The position numbers were made by a program, and so were the translations under genes. 64,000 bases of DNA from Clostridia bacterium (lineage in GTDB: Bacteria; Bacillota; Clostridia; Christensenellales; Aristaeellaceae): NCBI GenBank assembly GCA_017509255.1, contig JAFWQA010000014.1, forward strand, positions 33,663 to 97,662. Direction: 5' to 3'. The notes below the pieces were generated by a model, which was not told the origin of the DNA, did not search any database, and saw nothing but the letters and a program-made list of their open reading frames with translations. Position 1 is the stretch's first letter. Every line of letters starts with the position of its first letter. Below are positions 16,522 to 24,255 of this stretch, piece by piece.

Positions 16522-16549
16522 CCGATGCCGATGAAGCTGACGGCATCGG
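16522..16549 (+). other. Perfect 9-bp hairpin before the antiterminator gene
   Basis: CCGATGCCG (16522-16530), 10-nt loop, CGGCATCGG (16541-16549), no T tract. LoaP-type antiterminators are known to load through a leader RNA hairpin, so this is the best structural candidate for such a loading site; that link is inference. Confidence 0.5.
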
Positions 16550-16598
16550 ATGGCGAAGCTATGCCAAAAAACGAACGGAAGAAGGGAGGGGATCGGTC

Positions 16599-17102
16599 AT
16601 GAACGCGTACTGTCTTTTTTGCAGGACGGAGTATGCCGGGGATATCACCGCGGCGATCCAGGCGTCCGGAGACTACCGGGCGATCTATCCGCAGATCATC
16701 CAGCGCAAGTGGGTCCGCGGTACGGCGACGGAGGTCCCGCATCCCTGCCTGCCCGGTTACGTATTTATTTACAGCGATGAGCCGATCGCGGATTTCAGCC
16801 CCCTGCGCCGGCATCTGGGCGTGATCCGCCCGCTGGGGCAGGAAAACGAGCACTACGAGCTGGCCGGGGATGACCTGAAGTTTGCCCGGGCCGTATACGG
16901 AATGGGCGGAACGGTCGGCATCCAGAAGGCCTACCGGGAGGGAGACGGCATCCGCCTGGCGGACGGCGTCTTTGCCGGCCTCACCGGCCGGATCCTCTGG
17001 TTCGACCGCAGAAAGCAGCGGGCGAAGGTGGAGGTCACCTTCGACGAGACGGTCTATACGCTCTGGGTCGGCATCGACATGATCGAGAAGCCGGATGAAT
17101 AA
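16599..17102 (+). CDS. NusG-paralogue antiterminator (LoaP/RfaH-like)
   Basis: Specialised NusG-family elongation factor of 167 aa, expected to bind RNA polymerase and allow reading through terminators in the long EPS operon. The N-terminal NGN domain begins MNAYCLFCRTEYAGDITAAI and includes the central VPHPCLPGYVFIYSDEP, as in NusG paralogues. The C-terminal KOW part is GVFAGLTGRILWFDRRKQRA with KVEVTF. The ATG follows a strong GGGAGGGG. First gene of the locus, overlapping the LCP gene by 8 nt. Housekeeping NusG is normally next to secE and rplK, which is not the case here. LoaP is the closest named group; the exact subfamily needs a profile search. Confidence 0.83.
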   Translation: MNAYCLFCRTEYAGDITAAIQASGDYRAIYPQIIQRKWVRGTATEVPHPCLPGYVFIYSDEPIADFSPLRRHLGVIRPLGQENEHYELAGDDLKFARAVYGMGGTVGIQKAYREGDGIRLADGVFAGLTGRILWFDRRKQRAKVEVTFDETVYTLWVGIDMIEKPDE

Positions 17103-18144
17103 AGAAAGCATGGAGGTGGGCACCGTGGAGCAAGAGCAGCTGCGGCGGCGGAAGCGTCCGGGTAAAACGGTGCTGCTTCTGACCGCTGTCGGTATCCTTG
17201 TCCTGCTGGCCGGAGGGTATCTGCTGGGCAGCTGGCTGGAGAACAGCGGCCGCGAGGCGGACAGCCTGGGGGACTACAACGACCGGTTCCGCTACAGCGC
17301 GATGCTGAAGCTGGACGGCCAAAGCTACCGGCAGAAGGGCAGCGTGACCACCCTGCTCCTGATGGGCATCGACCAGGTCTCCGATGAGGAACGCAAAACG
17401 CCCTACCGCAGCGGCGGGCAGGCGGACTTCCTCCGGCTGCTGGTCATTGACCGCACCGAGAAAACCGTGGTCCAGATCCCGATCGACCGCGATACGATCA
17501 CCCCGATCCGGATCCTGACGGTGCTCGGGGAAGAGGACGGCACAAGGGAAGAGCATATCTCCATTTCCCACAGCTTCGGCGACGGGAAGGAGCAGAGCGG
17601 CGAGCTGACGCGCAGAGCCGTTTCGGAGCTTTTCCTCGGCGCGAGGATCGACTTCTGGGTCGCCATGAGCATGGACGGCATTGCCGCCTTCAACGACACG
17701 CTGGGCGGCGTCGCGGTCACCCTGGAGGATGACCTGACGCAGTTTGACCCGGCGTGGCAGCCCGGCACGACCGTCATCCTGAGCGGCGAGCAGGCTTTCA
17801 ACTACCTCCACAGCCGTATGTCCGTCGGCGACGGGAGCAACGCGTCCCGCATGCGCCGCCAGCAGGCCTACATCTCCGAAGCCGCGAAGCTCCTGCAGAT
17901 CAAGGCCCAGGATGACGCGGACTTCGTGGGCCGGCTGTTTGACAGCCTGACGCCCTATCTGTCCAGCAATATCGGACGGGCCAACCTCGTCAATCTGGCC
18001 CTCCTTTCCAGGGACTTTGACCGCACCCTCCGGGAGATCCCCGGCGAGCACGGCAGGGACGCCGACGGCTTCACCGCCTTCTATTATGACAAAGACGCGG
18101 TCAGGCAGATGGCGCTGGAGCTGCTTTTCACTCCCATGGAGTAA
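17095..18144 (+). CDS. LytR-CpsA-Psr (LCP) family glycopolymer ligase
   Basis: Membrane-anchored phosphotransferase that attaches lipid-linked glycans to peptidoglycan; 349 aa. One N-terminal helix (KTVLLLTAVGILVLLAGGYLL) with a basic RRRKRP stretch before it, then an extracellular LCP domain. Visible motifs are LLMGID, RSGGQADFLRLLVID, VQIPIDRDT and NASRMRRQQAYI, containing the Asp and Arg residues that bind the polyprenyl phosphate. The chosen ATG overlaps the antiterminator stop. A GTG at 17125 has a better ribosome site (GGAGGTGGG) and could be the true start, giving 339 aa. It probably anchors the EPS product to the wall. Confidence 0.88.
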   Translation: MNKESMEVGTVEQEQLRRRKRPGKTVLLLTAVGILVLLAGGYLLGSWLENSGREADSLGDYNDRFRYSAMLKLDGQSYRQKGSVTTLLLMGIDQVSDEERKTPYRSGGQADFLRLLVIDRTEKTVVQIPIDRDTITPIRILTVLGEEDGTREEHISISHSFGDGKEQSGELTRRAVSELFLGARIDFWVAMSMDGIAAFNDTLGGVAVTLEDDLTQFDPAWQPGTTVILSGEQAFNYLHSRMSVGDGSNASRMRRQQAYISEAAKLLQIKAQDDADFVGRLFDSLTPYLSSNIGRANLVNLALLSRDFDRTLREIPGEHGRDADGFTAFYYDKDAVRQMALELLFTPME

Positions 18145-18214
18145 CGCCGAAAGGCTTTACCATATCACAGAAAATCAACACGGAAAAAAACCGAAACGAA
18201 AGGGGACCCCAACC

Positions 18215-18736
18215 ATGAAAAAGGCCTTATCTCTGTTTCTGGCCCTGTTCCTTCTGACCCTGAGCTGCTGCGCCTTTGCCGCCGACGGCGAGGACGAGCC
18301 CAGCAGGACCGGCGAGGATCTGATCCACACCGAGATCCTCAATCCCATGAACGATTTCCGGTTCATCATCATTCCCGGAGATCCGGACGCCATGGCTGAG
18401 CTGGAAAAGCTGGAAGCCGAGACCGACAGGCTGGCCTTCTTCGGCCCTGCCCGGGACGCCATCGTGGCCATCACCGGCCCCAACGGCGCCATCAAGGAAT
18501 TTGCCGGCTGCATCTGCGAGAACTACGAAGAATCTATGGGTCCCATGACCATCGGAATGACCTTCCCGAAGCCCTTTGAGGAAGGTGCCCGGGTCGCCGT
18601 GGTCATCAAGGCGGGCGATGAATGGACCGTTTTCGAAGCAGGCGGAAGTGCTGCCGGAAGTGTGACTGTAACCTTTGATCCTGCAACCCTGCTGAAAATT
18701 CAGGAAGGCGGCGGCATGATCGCCGTGATCGCGTAA
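18215..18736 (+). CDS. Small secreted protein of unknown function
   Basis: I do not recognise this 173-aa protein. It has a clean signal peptide (MKKALSLFLALFLLTLSCC, likely cut after AFA), then an acidic mature part. Repeated short segments such as FRFIIIPGDPDAMAELEKLE and GPMTIGMTFPKPFEEG suggest a single beta-rich domain. No lipobox in the right position. The ATG at 18215 follows AAAGGGGACCCC. It lies between the LCP ligase and the chain-length regulator, all on one strand, so a role in EPS export or surface display is inferred from place only. Confidence 0.7.
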   Translation: MKKALSLFLALFLLTLSCCAFAADGEDEPSRTGEDLIHTEILNPMNDFRFIIIPGDPDAMAELEKLEAETDRLAFFGPARDAIVAITGPNGAIKEFAGCICENYEESMGPMTIGMTFPKPFEEGARVAVVIKAGDEWTVFEAGGSAAGSVTVTFDPATLLKIQEGGGMIAVIA

Positions 18737-18782
18737 CCCCTCGGCCTCATAATTCCAAGAAAAAAAAGGCACGGAGAGTAAT

Positions 18783-19589
18783 ATGGCGGATAATAAAAAC
18801 AGGCGCAGCCGGCAGGATGCCGGGCTGCTCCAGAGAAACCCGGAAAATCCCGGACAGTCAAAGGCTGCCCAGCAGGATACGATCGACCTGGTAGAGCTTT
18901 TCTACCGCCTGCTGGACAGCTGGAAGCTGCTCCTGATCGCAATGGCCGTCTGCATCCTCGCTCTGCTCGGCTTCAAGGCAGTCAAGCGCGACAAGCCGAT
19001 GTACCAGGCCAGCTCCACGATCTATGTGATCGGGACGGACACGACGCTGAGCCTGGCGGACCTGCAGATCTCCAGCAGCATGATGAACGACTATCTGAAG
19101 GTCTTCGACATCTGGGAGGTGCACGACATGGTGCGCCGAAACCTGGATCTCAAATACAATTACAAGCAGCTGCGGGAGAGCGTGACCGTGGTGAATCCCG
19201 CGAGCACGCGCATGCTGGATATCACCGTGTCCTCCGAGAGTCCGGAGGAGGCGGCGGACATGGCGAACGAATACGCCGTCGTCGTCAGCAATTACATTGC
19301 CGATACGATGAAGACGGACAAGCCCAGCATCATGTCCGTGGCGCTGGTGCCGACCAATCCCTATAACATCCACAACACCCGGGACCTGATCATGGCGGCC
19401 GTCGTCGGCCTGCTGATCGGCGCGGCGATCGTCACGGTCCAGATGATGACGGACGACAAGATCAAGACCGCGGAGGATATCATGCGCTATACCGGCCTGA
19501 GCAATCTGGCGATCATCCCGGTGGAGGAAACGCTGGCCGGCCACAGCATCAAGCCGCAGCATGCCGGAAAGGGGAGGCTGAAGTCATGA
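18783..19589 (+). CDS. Chain-length determinant / kinase activator (CpsC, Wzz family)
   Basis: Inner-membrane polysaccharide co-polymerase of 268 aa. It has the standard Wzz layout: a cytoplasmic N terminus, a first helix near residues 42-62 (LLLIAMAVCILALLGF), an extracellular loop with VINPAST-like text (VTVVNPASTRMLDITV), and a second helix near 205-225 (IMAAVVGLLIGAAIVTVQMM). In Firmicutes this protein activates the separate tyrosine kinase, encoded next with a 4-nt overlap. Together they set chain length and export. The start follows GGAGAGTAAT. Confidence 0.9.
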   Translation: MADNKNRRSRQDAGLLQRNPENPGQSKAAQQDTIDLVELFYRLLDSWKLLLIAMAVCILALLGFKAVKRDKPMYQASSTIYVIGTDTTLSLADLQISSSMMNDYLKVFDIWEVHDMVRRNLDLKYNYKQLRESVTVVNPASTRMLDITVSSESPEEAADMANEYAVVVSNYIADTMKTDKPSIMSVALVPTNPYNIHNTRDLIMAAVVGLLIGAAIVTVQMMTDDKIKTAEDIMRYTGLSNLAIIPVEETLAGHSIKPQHAGKGRLKS

Positions 19590-20362
19590 AGAAAGTCGAC
19601 CTGATGAGATTCGCTCCTCTCGGCTACGCCTGCGCGGAAGCCATCAATACCCTGTGCACCAACCTGACCTTCACGGGCAGCAACGTCAAGCGCATCATGG
19701 TGACCTCCTGCCATGCCTCGGAGGGCAAGAGCATGATCTCCATGAACATCTTGCGCACTATGGCAGGGCTGGGAAAGAGGGTAGCCCTGCTGGACATGGA
19801 CCTGCGCCGCAGCCGCCTCCGGGCTGACTACGGCATGGCCTTCAGCGACTCCAAGCCCCAGGGCATCACCCATTACCTGTCCGGCCAGGCCGCGCTGGAG
19901 GATATCATCTACAGCACGCCGATCGCCAACGCGTGCATCCTTCCGGTCACCAAAACGGTATCCAACTCCCTGTCCCTTCTCAACTCGGAGAAGACGGAGG
20001 AGCTGATCCGCAACCTGGGCGAGGCTTTTGACTACGTCATCATCGACGTATCCCCGGTTGGCGCCCTGATCGACGCGGCGCAGATCGCCCGCTACTGCGA
20101 CGGGACGCTGCTGGTCGTCAACTACAACGAGGTGCGCAAGAAGGAACTGATCGACGCCAGGAACCAGCTGGACCAGACCGGCTGCCCCATCCTCGGCACC
20201 GTGATCAACGAAGCGCGCTTCGACAGCTATCTGAACCGCAAGTATTACTACAAGTCCTATTATTACAGCCACTACGACAACTACTACGGCAAGGATGAAA
20301 AGGGCAGCGCCGATCCCGGTAAGCCCGCCGCTCCCCGCAAGGGAGCATCGGCCGGGAAATAA
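19586..20362 (+). CDS. CpsD-type bacterial tyrosine kinase
   Basis: Cytoplasmic BY-kinase, 258 aa, partner of the preceding CpsC. Walker A CHASEGKSMIS (near residue 47), Walker A' VALLDMDLRRSR and Walker B DYVIIDVSPVG are all present. The C terminus carries the autophosphorylated Tyr cluster RKYYYKSYYYSHYDNYYG, nine tyrosines in 18 residues. The start overlaps the stop of cpsC (ATGA). Cycling of Tyr phosphorylation controls polymer assembly in this family. No partner phosphatase (CpsB/YwqE) is visible in the window. Confidence 0.93.
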   Translation: MKKVDLMRFAPLGYACAEAINTLCTNLTFTGSNVKRIMVTSCHASEGKSMISMNILRTMAGLGKRVALLDMDLRRSRLRADYGMAFSDSKPQGITHYLSGQAALEDIIYSTPIANACILPVTKTVSNSLSLLNSEKTEELIRNLGEAFDYVIIDVSPVGALIDAAQIARYCDGTLLVVNYNEVRKKELIDARNQLDQTGCPILGTVINEARFDSYLNRKYYYKSYYYSHYDNYYGKDEKGSADPGKPAAPRKGASAGK

Positions 20363-20394
20363 AGCTTCTCAAATAACCGCATACCCGCAGTATT

Positions 20395-20424
20395 CAGATC
20401 CCCCGCACCGGGGGATCTGTTTTT
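20395..20424 (+). terminator. Strong intrinsic terminator inside the EPS operon
   Basis: A 10-bp perfect stem (20395-20404 with 20410-20419), 5-nt loop, then TTTTT. It lies after cpsD and 50 nt before the priming transferase gene. As no good promoter is seen after it, reading the remaining ~20 kb would need antitermination or leakage. Confidence 0.88.
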
Positions 20425-20470
20425 CACGTTTCCAAACCAGAACGATCCATCATCACGGAGGGGACCGCCA

Positions 20471-21883
20471 GTGTCTAACGTCAGAACCAAGAATCCGATT
20501 TCGCTCAGGAATCTCAAGCTGCTGAATCTCGTCGTCATGTCGGCGATTTTCTGGCTGCTCTGGACGCGCTGCGGCGCGAGCCGGCTGTATGAGGGGGAAT
20601 TCATCAGCTTCCGGAACATCGCCTTCCTGGCGGCTTTCGTGCTCCTGTATTTCGCTTTTTCGCGGATATACAACGCATTCTCGGTCGTCTACTGCAGTGT
20701 CCGGGAACTGATCCTGAGCCAGTTTCTGACAGCCCTTTTCGCCAACTCGATCATCTTCCTGGTGACCGCCGTGATCTTCGGCACGCTGGATCACATCCTG
20801 CCGTTCTTTATCACGCTCTGCTGCCAGACGGCATTCGCCGTCATCTGGTGCTGCGGGACGCACGCTCTGTACTTCAAGTATACCAAATCCGGCGATACCT
20901 ATATCATCTACGATATGCAGGAAGGCATGGAAAACACCCTGAACGAGCACGGCCTGGACAAGCGCTATAAGGTCGTCGGCACCTGCACCGCGCAGGAATG
21001 CCTGGAAAAGAACATGTCCATGCTGACCGGGAATGTGCACACCGTCTTCTTCAGCGGGGTCCACAGCCATGACCGGAACATCATCCTGAAGTACTGCATC
21101 GAAAATCATATCTCCTGCTTCATTATTCCGCGGGTCGGCGATCTGCTGATGAGCAGCGCCCTGACCATGAACATCATGCATCTGCCGATGCTGTACGTCA
21201 GCCGCTATACGCCGAATCCGGAATACGTCATCATCAAGCGGGCCTTTGACATCTTCGCTTCCGCCGTCGGCCTCATCCTCGCTTCCCCGTTCATGGCGGT
21301 CATCGCCCTGGCCGTCCGCTCGGACGGCGGTCCGGCCATCTACCGGCAGACCCGCCTGACCAAGGACGGAAAGGAATTCCAGATCATGAAATTCCGTTCC
21401 ATGCGGACGGACGCGGAAAAGGACGGCGTAGCCAGGCTTTCCACCGGTGACAACGACGACCGCGTCACCAAGGTCGGCCGGATCATCCGCATGCTCCGCC
21501 TGGACGAGCTGCCCCAGCTGATCAACGTATTCCGGGGCGACATGAGCCTCGTCGGTCCACGCCCGGAACGCCCTGAGATCGCCGCGCAGTATGAAGCAGA
21601 AATGCCCGAGTTCCGGCTCCGCCTGCAGGCCAAGGCCGGCATCACCGGCTACGCCCAGGTCTACGGCCAGTACAACACAACCCCCTATCACAAGCTCCAG
21701 CTGGACCTGATGTACATCGCCCATCCCAGCCTTCTGCAGGACCTGAAGATCCTCTTCGCTACCGTCAAGATCATCTTCATGAAGGACAGTACAGAAGGTG
21801 TAGCCGAAGGGCAGACGACGGCGTTGGACTACCAAAATGCAGCAGATAGAACGGGAAAATACGCTGAAACGGTTTCTAAATAG
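20471..21883 (+). CDS. Polyprenyl glycosylphosphotransferase (priming enzyme)
   Basis: Membrane enzyme that starts EPS repeat-unit synthesis by placing a sugar 1-phosphate on undecaprenyl phosphate; 470 aa. The N-terminal half has four to five helices and a soluble CoA-binding-like region. The C-terminal bacterial-sugar-transferase domain begins KRAFDIFASAVGLILASP and contains YRQTRLTKDGKEFQIMKFRS, RLDELPQLINVFRGDMSLVG and PRPERPE, including the catalytic Asp-Glu pair. Start GTG at 20471 after GGAGGGGACC. It is the last host-GC gene before the AT-rich cassette and lies right behind the internal terminator. Sugar choice (galactose, GlcNAc or a diamino sugar) cannot be read. Confidence 0.9.
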   Translation: MSNVRTKNPISLRNLKLLNLVVMSAIFWLLWTRCGASRLYEGEFISFRNIAFLAAFVLLYFAFSRIYNAFSVVYCSVRELILSQFLTALFANSIIFLVTAVIFGTLDHILPFFITLCCQTAFAVIWCCGTHALYFKYTKSGDTYIIYDMQEGMENTLNEHGLDKRYKVVGTCTAQECLEKNMSMLTGNVHTVFFSGVHSHDRNIILKYCIENHISCFIIPRVGDLLMSSALTMNIMHLPMLYVSRYTPNPEYVIIKRAFDIFASAVGLILASPFMAVIALAVRSDGGPAIYRQTRLTKDGKEFQIMKFRSMRTDAEKDGVARLSTGDNDDRVTKVGRIIRMLRLDELPQLINVFRGDMSLVGPRPERPEIAAQYEAEMPEFRLRLQAKAGITGYAQVYGQYNTTPYHKLQLDLMYIAHPSLLQDLKILFATVKIIFMKDSTEGVAEGQTTALDYQNAADRTGKYAETVSK

Positions 21884-22376
21884 GACAAATTGAACAAAAA
21901 TCTGACTCTTTGAGCGAAGTGGTTGGAATGTCTGCCCTCGGTACTCTGCTTATAGAAGAGGGCAGGACTATGTATCAAATACATTCCGGGTCGACGATAT
22001 ATGCTATGTGCCTTCGATAGTTTCCTTATAGAAGAGGCGGGTAAAAAATGCCGCCGATAGTTTCAGAATAGAACAGACACATTAAGGCGGCAGCCACAGG
22101 AACTCATTTCACTTTGATTCGGTTCGGACTGACCGGTCGGGATGGTGAGGAACAGAGTTTCGAGGTTAAGCCGGTGTCACCGGAGGGCGGAGCTATAAGC
22201 ACAGGTCGAAAGACCAGGTGATTGAGATAGGCTGGAGCTGGTTCATATGTTGGCCAGTAGAAAAGGTAGAAATGCTGAGAGGCTCCGGGGTTTGTTTTGA
22301 CCTCAGAGCATTTCGCTATGTTTTGGGGAGTTTTGCTCCCGTTCAATTCTGAAGAATAAAACAGGGAGCTGTAGCT
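21884..22376 (+). ncRNA. Structured non-coding segment in the EPS operon (unknown RNA)
   Basis: 493 bp with no ORF of note but many potential hairpins in the sense of transcription: 21932-21939 with 21957-21964; CCGGT-GTC-ACCGG at 22171-22183; GGTC-GAAA-GACC at 22204-22215; an 11-bp helix with a symmetric 2x2 internal loop (22270-22282 with 22301-22313); and GGGAG/CTCCC at 22326-22340. The 12-mer CTTATAGAAGAG occurs twice (21949-21960 and 22024-22035). No known RNA class was recognised. It sits exactly where composition falls, between the priming enzyme and the first cassette gene. Confidence 0.4.
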
Positions 22377-23495
22377 GTGAAGAAACTTAAAGTGATGATT
22401 TTAGCCAATGATACGACATATACATACAACCTCCGTAATGAGATTATCGAGCGCCTTGCATCAGATGGACATGAAGTTGTTGTCGCATCCCAGCCCCTAC
22501 TCCTTCAGGAAGAGTTGAAGAGTCTGGGATGTAGACTTGTAAATATAGAAACAAATCGTCATGGAACAAACCCACTTTCAGACCTCGGATTACTTATGAA
22601 GTTCAGGATGGTGTTGTCGGAAGAGAGACCAGATGTGGCTCTGACATATAACATCAAGCCGAATGCTTATGGCGGGATCGCTTGCCGGATGACAAAGACG
22701 CATTATATCCCCAATATCACCGGTCTAGGTACTGCAGTTGAGTATCCAGGTTTAATGCAGAAGATTTCTACGAAGCTATATAAGGCTGGTGTGGCTGGAG
22801 CGGACTGTATTATGTTCCAGAACGATGAAAACAAACAGTTCTTTATCGATCACCACATGATGCCTAAGAAGGCAAGAACTCGGCTTCTTCCCGGTTCTGG
22901 AGTGAGCCTCAAGGTCCATAAGGCGATGGAGTATCCAGTGGACACAGGCGTGATCAACTTCCTCTTCATTGCCCGTGTAATGGCTGAAAAGGGTATTGAT
23001 CTGCTCCTTGGAGCCGCGAAGAGGATATATGAGAAACACAAGAATGTCATGTTCCATATTTGTGGCCAGTGTGATGATGAGAAGTATATCGGTCTTCTAA
23101 AAGAAGCCGAGAAGAGCGGATATATCAATTATCACGGTGAGCAGAAAGATATGGTCCCGTTCTTCGAGATGGCACACTGCATTGTGCATCCTAGTTACTA
23201 CCCGGAAGGCATGAGCAATGTGCTGTTGGAAGCAGCAGCGCATTGCAGACCCATCATAGCCACAGATCGTGCTGGGTGCCGCGAAACGGTTGATGAAGGT
23301 AAGAGCGGATACATCATCCCCATAAAAAATCAGGATGCATTATATGATGCATTGGAAAGATTCCTGGCAATGACTTGGGAACAACGACGCAATATGGGAT
23401 TGGCTGGAAGAGCAAAGGTTGAACATGAATTTGATCGACAATTAGTTGTAAATGCATATATGGAAGAAATAGCGAGGTGTATAAAGCATGATTAA
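22377..23495 (+). CDS. GT4-family glycosyltransferase
   Basis: Retaining GT-B glycosyltransferase, 372 aa, cytoplasmic face. The N-terminal acceptor half begins VMILANDTTYTYNLRNEIIE and contains YNIKPNAYGGIACR, typical of the branch working just after priming (CapM/WbpT-like). The donor half has the E-x7-E motif in PEGMSNVLLEAAAH and IIATDRAGCRETVDEG. The start is GTG with AGGGAGCTGTAGCT before it. First gene of the AT-rich cassette, so probably the second sugar transferase. It overlaps the next gene by 8 nt. Sugar specificity is unknown. Confidence 0.9.
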   Translation: MKKLKVMILANDTTYTYNLRNEIIERLASDGHEVVVASQPLLLQEELKSLGCRLVNIETNRHGTNPLSDLGLLMKFRMVLSEERPDVALTYNIKPNAYGGIACRMTKTHYIPNITGLGTAVEYPGLMQKISTKLYKAGVAGADCIMFQNDENKQFFIDHHMMPKKARTRLLPGSGVSLKVHKAMEYPVDTGVINFLFIARVMAEKGIDLLLGAAKRIYEKHKNVMFHICGQCDDEKYIGLLKEAEKSGYINYHGEQKDMVPFFEMAHCIVHPSYYPEGMSNVLLEAAAHCRPIIATDRAGCRETVDEGKSGYIIPIKNQDALYDALERFLAMTWEQRRNMGLAGRAKVEHEFDRQLVVNAYMEEIARCIKHD

Positions 23496-24219
23496 ATATT
23501 CGATGCAACAAATCAGAGAATCCTTACCAAAGGAAAAAAATAAGGGCGATTCTTTATGGGTTCAGTATGTGGCAAGAAATATTTCTTACCCATTCACTTT
23601 CCTCTTTATAAATATTGGACTATCAGCATGGCAAGTGTCAGTCTTATCTATTTTGGTGGCATTTATGGCGTGCTTTGCTTTCTGCATTAATAATGATGTT
23701 GTCAGATGGGTAGGTGTTATTCTGATTCATTTCTGGATGATTTGCGATTGTGTTGACGGTAATATTGCAAGGGTCAAGAAGACAACTGGACCAATGGGTG
23801 AATTCATCGATGCGCAAAGCGGATATATAATAAGTGCTTTCTGCTACTTTGGATTAGGGGTTGCTGCTTTCTATACAACAAGGTTTTCACAGTACTCGAC
23901 ATTGCTACTTACGTTAGGGAGTATAGCGTCTATCGCAAATATTCTCTCGAGACTAATTCATCAAAAGTATACAGTTGCACAGATAAATTCTAATGGCGGT
24001 AAGAATGAGGTGCAAATAGAAGAAAAAGACAGTTCTAGTTTTCAAAGCCTTAGACGACGGATAGGTAAGGAAATAGGACTGTCAGGGATGTTCATGATAC
24101 TGGTGGTTTTGTGCCAAATATTCAAAATATATGATTATGTCACAGTGTTTTATTTTCTTTTCTGTATGGTGAGCTTACTAGTTGTAATCGCTAGATATAG
24201 TATAAAAGCAAAAGTATAG
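23488..24219 (+). CDS. CDP-alcohol phosphotransferase family membrane protein
   Basis: Six-helix membrane enzyme (243 aa) of the family that transfers a phospho-alcohol from a CDP-linked donor. The signature starts well as DCVDGNIAR, then GPMGEFIDAQSG. The consensus D-x2-DG-x2-AR-x(7-8)-G-x3-D-x3-D is met except for the last Asp, which is Gly here. That residue is often considered the catalytic base, so activity or acceptor may differ. It sits directly before the phosphonate activation gene, so the natural donor guess is a CMP-phosphonate and the acceptor a lipid or lipid-linked sugar. Overlaps the preceding GT gene, so co-translation is likely. Confidence 0.8.
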   Translation: MIKYSMQQIRESLPKEKNKGDSLWVQYVARNISYPFTFLFINIGLSAWQVSVLSILVAFMACFAFCINNDVVRWVGVILIHFWMICDCVDGNIARVKKTTGPMGEFIDAQSGYIISAFCYFGLGVAAFYTTRFSQYSTLLLTLGSIASIANILSRLIHQKYTVAQINSNGGKNEVQIEEKDSSSFQSLRRRIGKEIGLSGMFMILVVLCQIFKIYDYVTVFYFLFCMVSLLVVIARYSIKAKV

Positions 24220-24255
24220 TTGATTTAACCTGGCTTGGTAAGAAAGGAATAACAA

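Larger units (their letters stand above)
15902..16598 (+). other. Long leader region of the EPS operon
   Basis: About 700 bp without a credible gene. The part 16085-16260 is AT-rich and holds one promoter candidate. A hairpin with a T tract, a second promoter candidate and a perfect 9-bp hairpin follow before the antiterminator gene (all listed separately). The minus-strand ORFs covering 16105-16412 have no ribosome site and no recognisable content. The arrangement looks like a regulated untranslated leader. Confidence 0.6.

Noticed and set aside
22080-22345. Group II intron remnant
   Set aside because: Considered because of the many hairpins and a GAAA tetraloop, but there is no domain V sequence and no reverse-transcriptase remnant.
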